Shown here one piece after another: positions 1 to 8,023 of a stretch of 64,000 bases of DNA. This DNA comes from CAZGXI01 sp964529715 (GTDB lineage: Bacteria > Chloroflexota > Anaerolineae > Aggregatilineales > Ch27), in contig CAZGXI010000013.1 of NCBI GenBank assembly GCA_964529715.1, positions 1-64,000 of the forward strand. Direction: 5' to 3'. Within the stretch, counting starts at the first letter, position 1. Each line of letters opens with the position of its first letter. Both the position numbers and the translations under genes were made by a program. The notes under the pieces were generated by a model, which was not told where the DNA came from, made no database searches, and saw only the letters and a program-made list of their open reading frames with translations.

Positions 1-544
1 GGACTCTCGACCTGACGGCCTACGCCGGGCAGGTTATCCGGCTGCGTTTCCGCGTCAGTACGTTGGGTGCGCTCGCGGCTGACGTAGCAGGGTCAGGCTT
101 CTGGCTGGACGACCTGGTGATCCAGGAAGCAGCCGCCACCGCGACGCCTTCGCCGACGGCGACGCGCACACCCGTAAGCCTGCCTTTCGTCGAGACGTTC
201 GACGGCGGCACAGGCTGGACCGGGACGGGTATCTGGCTGCCGGACGTTCAGACGGCGCGCGCTGGCGCGGGCTGGTTTGCCGATGCCGCGCAGCGCGACC
301 AGATCAGCCTGCTCGAATACGACAATTCGATTGATCTGACCGGCGCTACCGCTCCCCAGTTGACCTTCTGGCAGCGAGCGGCGCTGACGGCGACCGATAC
401 GGTTGCGGTGGATGTGCTGCCACAGGGCGAGACGGAATGGCGGCTGCTGGGCCAGCAGACCGCCCTGACAGCGGCGGAATGGGCGCAGCGGACTCTCGAC
501 CTGACGGCCTACGCCGGGCAGGTTATCCGGCTGCGTTTCCGCGT
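1..544 (+). repeat. Tandem duplication, 489-bp period, inside the Rhs gene
   Basis: Bases 1-55 are identical to 490-544, and the similarity continues on both sides at protein level (TLDLTAYAGQVIRLRF then FWLDDL in both copies). The period of 489 bp is 163 codons, so the gene keeps its frame. This is a duplicated extracellular beta-sandwich-like domain. More copies may lie left of the window. Confidence 0.9.
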
Positions 545-2795
545 AAGCACGCTCGGCGCGCTGGCCGAAGAAACCACAGTGGTACTCGGCTTCTGGCTGG
601 ACGACCTGGCGATCCAGGATGTGGCGGGCACGGCGACGGCCACCGTGACGGTGACGCCGACTGGGTCGGCCACAGCAACCGAGACGCCGACCGGCTCTGC
701 GACATTGACGGAAACGCCGACTGAAACCCCGACGCTCACGGCAACACTGGCGGAAACCTCGACCGAAACGCCGACAGAAACCCTCACCGCCACGCCGACC
801 TGGACGGAAACGCCCACGCCGACCTTCACCGAGACGCCGACCGAAACGGCGACGGCCACGCCCTCCGAGACGCCTTCGGCGACGCCGACCTGGGCCGAAA
901 CCCCGACGGCGACGCTCGAACCGCCTGCAGATGATGCCGCCGAAGGCGCGGCGCAGGCGCGGCGGCCCGGCAGCGGCAGCGCGCTGATGCAGGCGCGTCT
1001 CCAGGGAATCACGCCCACGCCGACCGCGACGCCTTCCGCCACGCCGACGCTCCCCACCACCCTGGGCGGACCCATCGAGCGGACCATCGCCTACACCTAC
1101 GACGGGCTGTACCGCCTGACGGCGGCGGACACGACCGAGAACAGCGTCCTGACCCGCAGCTACGCCTACGCCTACGACCTGATGGGCAACCGCCTGTCCG
1201 TGAGCGCGTTCGACGGCCAGGCGACCACGACCACGAACTACACTTACAACCTTGCCAACCAGCTCGTGACCAGCCAGGTGGGCACGGACCCGGCGCGCAA
1301 CTACACCTACGACGCTGCCGGGAACCTGGTTAGCGACGGGGTGAACACCTACACCTACGACGGGGCCAACCGGCTGGTGGGCTACGTTGATGGGGCGACG
1401 GGCGCAGCGACGGCCTACGTCTACACCGGCCTGGGCGACCGCGTCCGCCAGACGGTCGGCGGCGTGACGACGGCCTACCTGCTCGACCTGAACGCCAGCC
1501 TGACCCAGGTGCTGCGCGAGACAAGCGGGACGGACGAGACGTGGTATCTGTCCGGCCTGGACGTGCTCGCCCAGCAACAGGCCGGGGCGTGGAGCTACTT
1601 CGGCTACGACGGGCTGGGGTCGGTCCGGCAACTATACAGTGAAGTAACGACGATACAATTTGCCATAAATTTTGATCCCTACGGCGAAATATTGGAACGA
1701 TATACAGACACGACAACTAACCTTGGTTTCACCGGCGAACTGACTGATCCGAATACTTTCCTGTTCTTACGTGCACGCTATTACAGCCCCAGTCTTGGGC
1801 GTTTTTTCCAGATCGACCCAATTTGGCAGGAAAATGGCTATAGTTATACATCCAACAACCCTGTTAACAGGACCGATTTGTCAGGGATGTGTTGGCTCAA
1901 TACCGAGGCATCTTTTCTCGAGCAAGCTATATGCCTAAATGCTTGGGCGATTTACAATCAGGCACACCAGCCGTCAGTTTGGGAATTGTCTGCAGTGTAT
2001 GAGATTGATAATGTTGCTTACAAATCGTACTGGGAATTTGCGGACTGGTGGAACAACGACACGCTATTTGAACCCTCGGTTTTTCCAAGTGTCCAAAGAT
2101 ATGCAGGAGGAGTTGTTGGAGCTCAACCTGAGGCTATCAGTGCTCTTCAAGCATACAGTGGAAATTCTCTTCTTGCAGCATTAGACGTAGTATCAGAAGC
2201 CACTTCTTCTTATTATCAACATATCCAGGGAGGAGAATGTGCGTATGCGAGTTTTGCCATCCTGGCAAATGTCTTTCTAAACGCTAATTCTTACGTTAAC
2301 AACCCACAGTACATTGGCGCATCAACATTAATCGAATCAACCTGGTCAATTGGATTAACTGCCGGGCAATCCGGAGTACTTCCTTGGGAATTTGCATCGG
2401 TAGCATCCAGAGCCTTGAATCCAGTGCTCAGTGAGTATGGTTATAGGCTATACACAACGCGAGACAGCACTAAGGAAGAAATGTTAGAGTTACTAGCAAA
2501 TGGAATACCGTTTATTACCCACTCCACTGTGCACGCGTTTGTTGTAATAGGCTATCAGCCCGAGGTCTACGAAGAAACAAATGTGCCTGCCTGGGTAATA
2601 TATGATTTGTTAGCTATAGAACTCCTTCGTGGAGGTACTACAGCAGGCCCACTAGGAGCAATGGTAGTACCCGAGGATTGGCCCGGGCTGATGACAGGGC
2701 CGCTTTACTTCCCAATATGGACACCAGATACCAGTATTGATGTATACAGTCTTGTCGATAAACCGGCAGGTTCTTTCTGCTCTTCCGGACGCTAA
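1..2795 (+). CDS. Rhs/YD-repeat protein with Cys/His protease-like tip (5' partial)
   Basis: The frame is open from the left edge (first full codon at nt 3), so the true start lies upstream. In order it shows: the end of one and then a complete jelly-roll-like repeat (about nt 175-620, ending FWLDDL.IQD); a Thr/Pro-rich linker (about 625-1065); YD repeats such as YTYDGLYRLT and YTYDAAGNLV (about 1088-1620); an Rhs core with GFTGELTD, FLRARYYSPSLGRF and the end motif NPVNRTDLSG (about 1720-1887); and a tip of about 300 residues. The tip has GGECAYASF (Cys codon at 2239), TVHAFVVIGY (His at 2532) and VIYD, in the order expected of a papain/C39-like cysteine protease. Rhs proteins of this kind are polymorphic toxins or surface proteins whose tip is the variable effector. 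From about nt 1640 on the DNA is clearly AT-richer than before, so the tip was probably swapped in. The protease call is inferred from motif order only. Confidence 0.85.
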   Translation, partial: TLDLTAYAGQVIRLRFRVSTLGALAADVAGSGFWLDDLVIQEAAATATPSPTATRTPVSLPFVETFDGGTGWTGTGIWLPDVQTARAGAGWFADAAQRDQISLLEYDNSIDLTGATAPQLTFWQRAALTATDTVAVDVLPQGETEWRLLGQQTALTAAEWAQRTLDLTAYAGQVIRLRFRVSTLGALAEETTVVLGFWLDDLAIQDVAGTATATVTVTPTGSATATETPTGSATLTETPTETPTLTATLAETSTETPTETLTATPTWTETPTPTFTETPTETATATPSETPSATPTWAETPTATLEPPADDAAEGAAQARRPGSGSALMQARLQGITPTPTATPSATPTLPTTLGGPIERTIAYTYDGLYRLTAADTTENSVLTRSYAYAYDLMGNRLSVSAFDGQATTTTNYTYNLANQLVTSQVGTDPARNYTYDAAGNLVSDGVNTYTYDGANRLVGYVDGATGAATAYVYTGLGDRVRQTVGGVTTAYLLDLNASLTQVLRETSGTDETWYLSGLDVLAQQQAGAWSYFGYDGLGSVRQLYSEVTTIQFAINFDPYGEILERYTDTTTNLGFTGELTDPNTFLFLRARYYSPSLGRFFQIDPIWQENGYSYTSNNPVNRTDLSGMCWLNTEASFLEQAICLNAWAIYNQAHQPSVWELSAVYEIDNVAYKSYWEFADWWNNDTLFEPSVFPSVQRYAGGVVGAQPEAISALQAYSGNSLLAALDVVSEATSSYYQHIQGGECAYASFAILANVFLNANSYVNNPQYIGASTLIESTWSIGLTAGQSGVLPWEFASVASRALNPVLSEYGYRLYTTRDSTKEEMLELLANGIPFITHSTVHAFVVIGYQPEVYEETNVPAWVIYDLLAIELLRGGTTAGPLGAMVVPEDWPGLMTGPLYFPIWTPDTSIDVYSLVDKPAGSFCSSGR

Positions 2796-2998
2796 TGCAA
2801 TAAGGAAGATACAGGAAACACCTTTTAGGGAAAAGGGTAATATGTGAATCAGCTACAAGCGAAACTTCCAGGTTTCATGCTTACAAGCAATAAATTAGCA
2901 AGTGCTTTGGATCTACTTTCAATTTAATATCTTTCAACTCACGCATTTTGTTTGGTTTCCAAATGAAACGATATTAACCAGCCATGTGAGGTTGCAAA

Positions 2999-4039
2999 GT
3001 GCAAGTGCTACCCATAAGCAAACGAAATATGTATATAATTGCCATTGCTTTATTGCTAGTAGCTATGGCATTTATTGCTTATATCTCTCGGAGGGGAGAG
3101 ATTGATATTATTGGACTCCTTAAAAACGATATTGTGTTTGTAGTCACGCCCCGGATAAGCGCTCAGGACTTATGGGGTTTTTTTAACATAAATACATTAT
3201 CTGTTGAAGTTATGACCGTAGGACCAGGCTGGGATTATCCGACAGTAACGCCTGATCGAGAAAATGTTGTATTTAGACGTTTACCGAATGAGGACAGAGA
3301 TATGGCAAACATCAGTGCCATTTTTGGCGGAACTGCGACAGAGTTAGGCTTGATCGGCAGGCTTGCCGACGGGGGAACACGGTTATGTGGCACTGATAGT
3401 GGATTAGAAATTGGACGGATTCGCTGGTCATCGATCCACAATCAGCTCCTAGTAACCACCAGAGAGCCGGTCGAGATTGCCTTACTCAATCCAGATAACT
3501 GCGAGATTTCACAGGTTTTGTATCATCCCCACAATCAAGAGCAAACCCTTAGAAATGCCATGGTTTCCACTAATGGCCTTCTAGTTTTTAGTAGTATCCC
3601 ATTACACTTCTCCTCAACTAGCTCACTAGGGGAAGTGGTAATTGTAGACATGGTACGTGAAAGTATTCTCTTTACAATAGATCGGGCTACGAACCCTGTA
3701 TGGTCGCCGGATGGTACGAGGTTAGCCTACGTTGGCATAGATGGTATCTATATTACCGATATAGATGACTTCAGGTCTCATGAACAGAGAGTCGTGGACT
3801 ATCAAAGTGTATGGAATCTCGAAGGCCAGAATGGTGAACAAGAAGTTCGATGGCAAACTTGGTTACCTGTTCCTGAATGGTCTCCTGATGGGACTAAGCT
3901 TATTTATCATCGTTGGGTGGGAGGAGCTCTTGTGGGAGCAAATACGGCTTTCAATATCTACATCTACGATACCGTTGTAGAGCAAGAGACTCTAATCATC
4001 CAAAATGGAATGAATCCGTATTGGATTCCGAGGGAATAA
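2999..4039 (+). CDS. Membrane-anchored TolB-like beta-propeller protein
   Basis: The 346-residue product has an N-terminal membrane segment (about residues 11-28, MYIIAIALLLVAMAFIAY) and no other obvious one, so most of it should face outward. The C-terminal half has WSPDGTRLAYV and, later, WSPDGTKLIYH, the hallmark of WD40-like/TolB beta-propeller blades. The GTG start is favoured by GAGG 7 bases before it; an ATG at 3029 is the alternative. The gene is AT-rich like the Rhs tip just upstream and unlike the GC-rich Rhs body, so the two probably arrived together. Its position, 203 bp after the toxin-like tip, makes it a candidate immunity or partner gene, but nothing in the sequence proves that. 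Confidence 0.65.
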   Translation: MQVLPISKRNMYIIAIALLLVAMAFIAYISRRGEIDIIGLLKNDIVFVVTPRISAQDLWGFFNINTLSVEVMTVGPGWDYPTVTPDRENVVFRRLPNEDRDMANISAIFGGTATELGLIGRLADGGTRLCGTDSGLEIGRIRWSSIHNQLLVTTREPVEIALLNPDNCEISQVLYHPHNQEQTLRNAMVSTNGLLVFSSIPLHFSSTSSLGEVVIVDMVRESILFTIDRATNPVWSPDGTRLAYVGIDGIYITDIDDFRSHEQRVVDYQSVWNLEGQNGEQEVRWQTWLPVPEWSPDGTKLIYHRWVGGALVGANTAFNIYIYDTVVEQETLIIQNGMNPYWIPRE

Positions 4040-4114
4040 CAACCGACACTGCTCTTTTTCCATAGGCCCCTGACTTCGGTATTGTCAGTGTTTTTGAGCA
4101 TAAAAACCTGTCTA

Positions 4115-4278
4115 GAGCCTGTTATGAACTAAAGGCAAAAAGCAACACACTGCAGAGCGACCAAGCGTAAGGACGACAACGGCCAGGAAATGCAGCCCAC
4201 CAGGGTTTCGGGCAAGCGCTCATAATCATGGACTAGGCGGCAAAAGCGAACTATCCAGACGAAGGAGTATTCAACGAC
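4115..4278 (-). mobile_element. IS5-family transposase, C-terminal remnant
   Basis: Read on the minus strand from 4278 to the TAG at 4129-4131, 49 codons match the end of IS5-type DDE transposases: VVEYSFVWIVRFCRL, then HDYERLPET. Family members typically read VVERTFAWL..YRRLSKDYE..PET. The bases just beyond the stop (GAGCCTGTTATGAAC, 4115-4129) look like part of an IS5-type terminal inverted repeat. The catalytic core is missing. The remnant stops where Rhs core similarity begins (about 4279), so an insertion or recombination junction lies there. Confidence 0.7.
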
Positions 4279-4323
4279 CCGGCGGCGGCCATCGTCGGCG
4301 CGACGAACTACGACCCCTACGGC

Positions 4324-5505
4324 GTGCCGTTCGAGACCTATTCCACGCTCGATAGCTCCCTGGGCTTCACGGGCGAGTTCACCGACCTCAACGACCTGGT
4401 CTTCCTGCGCGCCCGGTACTACAGCCCCTCGCTCGGCGTCTTCACCAGCCGCGACCCCTTCGACGGCTTCATGACGCGGGTCATGTCCCGCAACGGCTAC
4501 AGCAGCTACACCGAGGGCAATCCGGTCAACTACACCGATCCCAGCGGTGAAATCATTCCGCTTGTGGCTGGATTAATGGCCATTGCCGGTACGACGTTAG
4601 GTGGGGCACTCCTCGGCTTCGGGGTTGGCGGAGCTGTCGCCGGGATAATGGCAACCTGCAGCTACGACTGGGCTGTTACCGGACGTTGTGGCTGTGAGCG
4701 TCAGCAGCAAATGCTGCAAGTGGATCGCAGCACCTTCATCGGCGAATCCATGCTGATGGGGGCGGCAGTTGGGGCACTCTTCGGCGCAGCAGTCGGTAGC
4801 GGCGGCGTATTCTCGATGGCCGCAGGCTATACAAGCATTCTGATGGGACTCCGGGGCTACCTTGGCGCAATCGGTGAGGCGGTAAACAGCTTTTGGCGCG
4901 GGGAAGGGGTTAACTACTGCGCTTTCCTGGACCTGGTGATGAGCGCAATCGCCATCAGTGCCGGGGGCCGGATGGTTCAACACGGCGAGGCTACTCTGGG
5001 CCAGCCAATCCGCCTCCTGCCGGAAAACCCCTTCGGGCGTGGGCAAGGAGGTACATCAGGGCAAGCGTCTGCGGATTCGCCCTACAGTGAGACGGACGAA
5101 ACAGGGTATAGCAGAGCACTTGGCGGAGGCGATATTCCGGCTAATACTCCGGACGATATTGCCAACCAACCTGCACAAAATGCAGGCAATGAGCCTGGTG
5201 CGGACACAGGACAACTCCCGGAAAATCCTGATAGCGCCCCAATATCACCGGCATCTCAGCCCTCAGGACCGCCGCAAAGCATAATAGATAGTGTAGCACG
5301 CATCTTCCGCAACCCGGATACGCCTCCAGGTCCGGGTTGGACCCGAGCCAACCCACTTGCCAACTGGTACAATTCCACAACAGGTGAGTGGTTGAGACCC
5401 GATCTCCTCCACCAACCCCCAATACCACCTCATTGGGACTACGGTGTCCATGGGAGTGACTCTGCATGGCGGATATTTGAGAATGGAAGTACTGCGCCCA
5501 AGTAG
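4324..5505 (+). CDS. Orphan Rhs core with a distinct toxin-like C-terminal domain
   Basis: Rhs core similarity begins at about 4279 (AAIVGATNYDPYG), upstream of the first GTG at 4324. The frame is open back to a TAG at 4234, so the 5' end is recombined and this may be a silent cassette rather than a translated gene. The core has GFTGEFTD, FLRARYYSPSLGVF and the end motif NPVNYTDPSG. After it come Gly/Ala-rich hydrophobic stretches, a Pro/Ser/Gln-rich linker and a C-terminal domain with GPGWTRANP, WYNSTTGEWLRPDLLHQPPI and PHWDYG. I recall that GPGW..HPDL..PPI.PHWDY pattern from polymorphic toxin tips (possibly the class named 'type 37'; the number is from memory). The 192-residue gene at 5607 is the natural immunity candidate. 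Confidence 0.7.
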   Translation: MPFETYSTLDSSLGFTGEFTDLNDLVFLRARYYSPSLGVFTSRDPFDGFMTRVMSRNGYSSYTEGNPVNYTDPSGEIIPLVAGLMAIAGTTLGGALLGFGVGGAVAGIMATCSYDWAVTGRCGCERQQQMLQVDRSTFIGESMLMGAAVGALFGAAVGSGGVFSMAAGYTSILMGLRGYLGAIGEAVNSFWRGEGVNYCAFLDLVMSAIAISAGGRMVQHGEATLGQPIRLLPENPFGRGQGGTSGQASADSPYSETDETGYSRALGGGDIPANTPDDIANQPAQNAGNEPGADTGQLPENPDSAPISPASQPSGPPQSIIDSVARIFRNPDTPPGPGWTRANPLANWYNSTTGEWLRPDLLHQPPIPPHWDYGVHGSDSAWRIFENGSTAPK

Positions 5506-5513
5506 TAACCTGT

Positions 5514-5569
5514 GCTGACGGAATCAAAGACTGTATGTGGATATCGCATGGCAGTTGGATTCCGTCAGC
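5514..5569. promoter_or_regulatory. Perfect 12-bp inverted repeat between toxin tip and candidate immunity gene
   Basis: GCTGACGGAATC (5514-5525) is exactly complementary to GATTCCGTCAGC (5558-5569), with a 32-base spacer. It starts 9 bases after the orphan Rhs stop and ends 37 bases before the next ATG. It could be a terminator, an attenuator or an operator. No T-run follows, so a plain intrinsic terminator is less likely. Confidence 0.5.
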
Positions 5570-5606
5570 TACGCTTGCCTATGTACTATTTTGGGAGTAA
5601 AGAAAG

Positions 5607-6185
5607 ATGGAAAAACTGGTTCAGTTAGGGCCTGATGCTATCACATATATTAAAGAGCAACTATATCAGGGAAGGGCGTTATCTCACAACGTGTTATCCT
5701 TTCTCGATTTCAACCAATCTTCAATTGTTACATACTTGCCTCCTACTATCAATCGCGAAGCCAGAGAAATTTATCATGAAGGAGGAAAGACATCCAGAAA
5801 ATCAGTTGATGAGCATGTAGTAGCACTTGTATTAGCGCATTTGAGCAAACGAGGAAAGCCTTACGCGATCTTTGAAGAACCGAATGCTCGCGTCGACGAA
5901 CCGCTAGTAAGTTCCTTCAAAGAGCCTTTTTTTGTGTATAAGACTGACATCTACTATTTTTCACCCTGCCGAGGGCGAGAAATAGAAGAGGCAGGACACC
6001 TCGTCAGGATGACTAACTCTTATCCTGCAATTGGGATACTGACTTTTCTTCCGGAAGACGTTCCTGACATTGAGGACCGTCAAGTGGTAAATCAAGGAAT
6101 TTTAGAGCAACTTACGCAAGCGACAGTTGCTCTATTAATAGGGGCTTACGATAATGAAAGCTGGATAATATGGAATAAGGAGTAA
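5607..6185 (+). CDS. Unknown protein, candidate immunity protein for the Rhs tip upstream
   Basis: I do not recognise the family. The product is 192 residues, soluble, with no signal peptide or membrane segment, and ends in YDNESWIIWNKE. The DNA is AT-rich compared with the Rhs core before it and the RTX gene after it. An SD-like GGGAG lies about 9 bases before the ATG. Its size, its composition and its place directly after a toxin-like tip match the usual arrangement of immunity genes in polymorphic toxin loci. The role is inferred from context alone. Confidence 0.6.
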   Translation: MEKLVQLGPDAITYIKEQLYQGRALSHNVLSFLDFNQSSIVTYLPPTINREAREIYHEGGKTSRKSVDEHVVALVLAHLSKRGKPYAIFEEPNARVDEPLVSSFKEPFFVYKTDIYYFSPCRGREIEEAGHLVRMTNSYPAIGILTFLPEDVPDIEDRQVVNQGILEQLTQATVALLIGAYDNESWIIWNKE

Positions 6186-6390
6186 ATCATTCGACGAGGC
6201 AGAAAAGTCTCCCTGCTGCTCTTGTATCCTTTTTATTTTCCAGCTACCACACACTGGCCTTGAGACACCCCTGACGCAGAGGCTCCCGTAATCAGGGCGT
6301 TCTTTACCAGTAAACGTGCTGTTGGTCGGTGTGGGAATGACACCAGAGCCAGACAGCATCGGTGCGACGGACGGATACCAGAAAGAAAGA
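6186..6390. other. Unassigned 205-bp spacer
   Basis: This follows the candidate immunity gene and precedes repeat copy A. I see no gene, hairpin or mobile-element motif that I can name. Confidence 0.4.
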
Positions 6391-6549
6391 GACTGGTGAT
6401 GGTCGAATAGCCGTCGGGCGTGCCCGCCAATGGTGCTGCCAAGCGCGAGTATGGCGCATGCCTCCGGGAACAGCGTGAGCAGGCAAGCCGGAACGTTCAC
6501 GCCTCTCGCACCAGGATACCCCGCCGCGGGCGGCCAGGGTCGGTGCGGC
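6391..6549 (+). repeat. ~155-bp repeat, copy A
   Basis: This stretch and 7731-7889 are clearly related along their length, with the best block around ACGCCTCTCGCACCAGGATA here and ACGCCTCTCGCGCCAGGATA in copy B. Neither copy encodes anything recognisable. Copy A runs directly into a fragment of Rhs core at about 6537, while copy B does not. The pair brackets the RTX-like gene. Confidence 0.75.
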
Positions 6550-6605
6550 AGATGTACGACGCGGCGGGGGCCATCGTCGGCGCGACCAACTACGATGGCA
6601 TGTAA
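6537..6605 (+). pseudogene. Rhs core scrap
   Basis: In frame, this short stretch reads GSVRQMYDAAGAIVGATNYD and then a stop at 6603. It equals the part of the Rhs core where the large gene's composition changes (GLGSVRQLY at about 1612) and where the orphan core begins (AIVGATNYD at about 4285). It is too short to be a gene and is best read as the left end of a lost or deleted Rhs cassette. Confidence 0.75.
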
Positions 6606-6659
6606 CATCTTTTTGCAAATGCGTACTGCATTCTATGGTTCCGATTGAGAGGGCCAAGT

Positions 6660-7706
6660 ATGAGCAACAACCGTCATTTTGCCAGTGGATCGCTGGTGAC
6701 TGTATGGGCAGTCATTCTGGTATTGGCGTTCGCTGGAAATGTAGAGCCTTCGGAGGCTTCCGAAGCCCAGAGGTAGGACCCCTGCGCTACGGGAGTCTCG
6801 CTCATCGTGCGGCTGCCCAACAGCCCGTACAACGGCCCGCGCGACGTCGATCACCTTTCGGATGACTATGCAGGCACGGACAACTGCGAGACGATCTACG
6901 GCAACGACAACGCCAATGTCATTCACGGCATGGGTGGGGTCGATACGCTCATTGGCTACGGCGGCACGGACACCCTCTACGGCGGTGGCGGAGACGACGC
7001 GGTCGAGGGTGGAACAGGCATCGATGCGCTGTACGGCGGCTGGGACAACACCGGCGGGCAGAACCGCGACGACGGCAGCGATCTCCTGACCGACAACGGC
7101 GGTGACGACGGCGATGTGTTCGTCGGCGGCAACAACAACGCCGGCGGCGGCAGCGGGAACGACGGCGGCGACACGCTGATCGATTCGAGCGGGGATCATG
7201 ACCAGCTTCTCGGCGGCAACTACAACTTCGACGGCGGCATCGGCAACGACGGCGGCGATCTCCTGACCGACAACGGCGGCGACGGCGATTCGCTCATCGG
7301 CGGCAACTTCAATCTGGGTGAGGGTGTCGGCAGCGACGGCGGCGATACGCTGATGGACGCCGAGGGCGACAACGACAGTCTGCTCGGCGGCAACGAGAAC
7401 CGGGGCGGCGGTATCGGCGACGATGGCAGCGACAGCCTCGATGCCGATGAAGGCAGCTACGACTTCTTCGTCGGCGGCAACAACAACCCGGTGAACGGCG
7501 ACGGTGACGACAATGTCGGCGGCGGGGTGGATACCATCGACACGCAGGATGGAGCCACGACCGGTGACACGGTCTACGGGGACAACCTCAACTGGGATGG
7601 GATCAACCAGCCCGGCAGCGGTACAGGATCGGGAAACGATACCTTGAACTGCACTGTGCCGCCAGCGGGCAGCGATTCCTGCAGCCAGGGGAGTTTGAAC
7701 CCGTAG
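6660..7706 (+). pseudogene. Secreted RTX-like repeat protein interrupted by one in-frame TAG
   Basis: An ATG at 6660 with GAGAGG upstream starts a 38-codon peptide with a typical signal sequence (hydrophobic SLVTVWAVILVLAFAG, then ASEAQR). It ends at TAG 6774-6776. The same frame then continues without another stop to 7706. The downstream part begins DPCATGVSLIVRLPNSPYNG and holds Gly/Asp-rich calcium-binding-type repeats: first short RTX-like units (GGVDTLIGYGG, GGGGDDAVEGG), then about five 29-residue units of the form GNDGGDTL..GD.D.LLGGN.N. Without the stop this would be a secreted protein of 348 residues. It could be a recent pseudogene, a sequencing error, or a recoded stop. If only the downstream part is made, it starts at a non-ATG codon near 6807 and lacks a signal peptide. 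Confidence 0.75.
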
Positions 7707-7730
7707 GTGTGTCGCTGACTGACGCGAGAG

Positions 7731-7889
7731 CGCCATCGGTGGTCGTAATGGCTGCCGGGTACGTCCGCCAACGGCGCTGTCAGGCGTGAGCGCGGCGCGT
7801 ACCGCCGGGAGCAGCGTGGGCAGCGAGCCGGAACGGACACGCCTCTCGCGCCAGGATACCCCGACGCGGGCCGGCCAGGATCGGCTGCG
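7731..7889 (+). repeat. ~155-bp repeat, copy B
   Basis: Second copy of the repeat at 6391-6549, in the same orientation, directly after the RTX-like gene. The similarity ends at about 7889, where copy A continues into Rhs core and this copy continues into unrelated GC-rich DNA. Between the RTX stop (7706) and the ssb stop (8024) I see only this repeat and a hairpin. Confidence 0.75.
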
Positions 7890-7976
7890 GCGGGTTGGAC
7901 CGGGTTGCTCGACACGACCGGGAGCCTCGAGACGCCAGCCGTCCCCGGCTCCGACGCGGACGCGAAACAGGCCCAA

Positions 7977-7999
7977 CGGCCACCGGGGGTCGGTGGCCG
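7977..7999 (-). terminator. Stem-loop downstream of ssb
   Basis: CGGCCACCG and CGGTGGCCG form a perfect 9-bp stem with a 5-base loop, 25 bases past the ssb stop on the minus strand. There is no clear T-run, so the terminator role is tentative. Confidence 0.45.
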
Positions 8000-8023
8000 C
8001 TGGTTGGGGAGGAGAAGCGAGGG

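Noticed and set aside
650..920. ACGCCGAC-like short tandem repeats
   Set aside because: They encode the Thr/Pro-rich linker in frame; a coding low-complexity region, not a separate repeat element.
93..1631. Long minus-strand open frame (512 codons) opposite the Rhs gene
   Set aside because: Arg/Gly-rich translation without motifs, fully antisense to clear YD repeats; a by-product of high GC and repetitive codons.
7040..7500. Regular ~87-bp repeats that could be mistaken for a CRISPR array
   Set aside because: The repeats keep one reading frame, encode Gly/Asp-rich units, are imperfect and have no unique spacers; no cas genes are present.
7574..7915. Minus-strand frames in repeat A and repeat B with similar translations (YPGARGV.VPA)
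   Set aside because: The similarity follows from the DNA repeat; both frames are broken or start in unrelated places and lack ribosome-binding sites.
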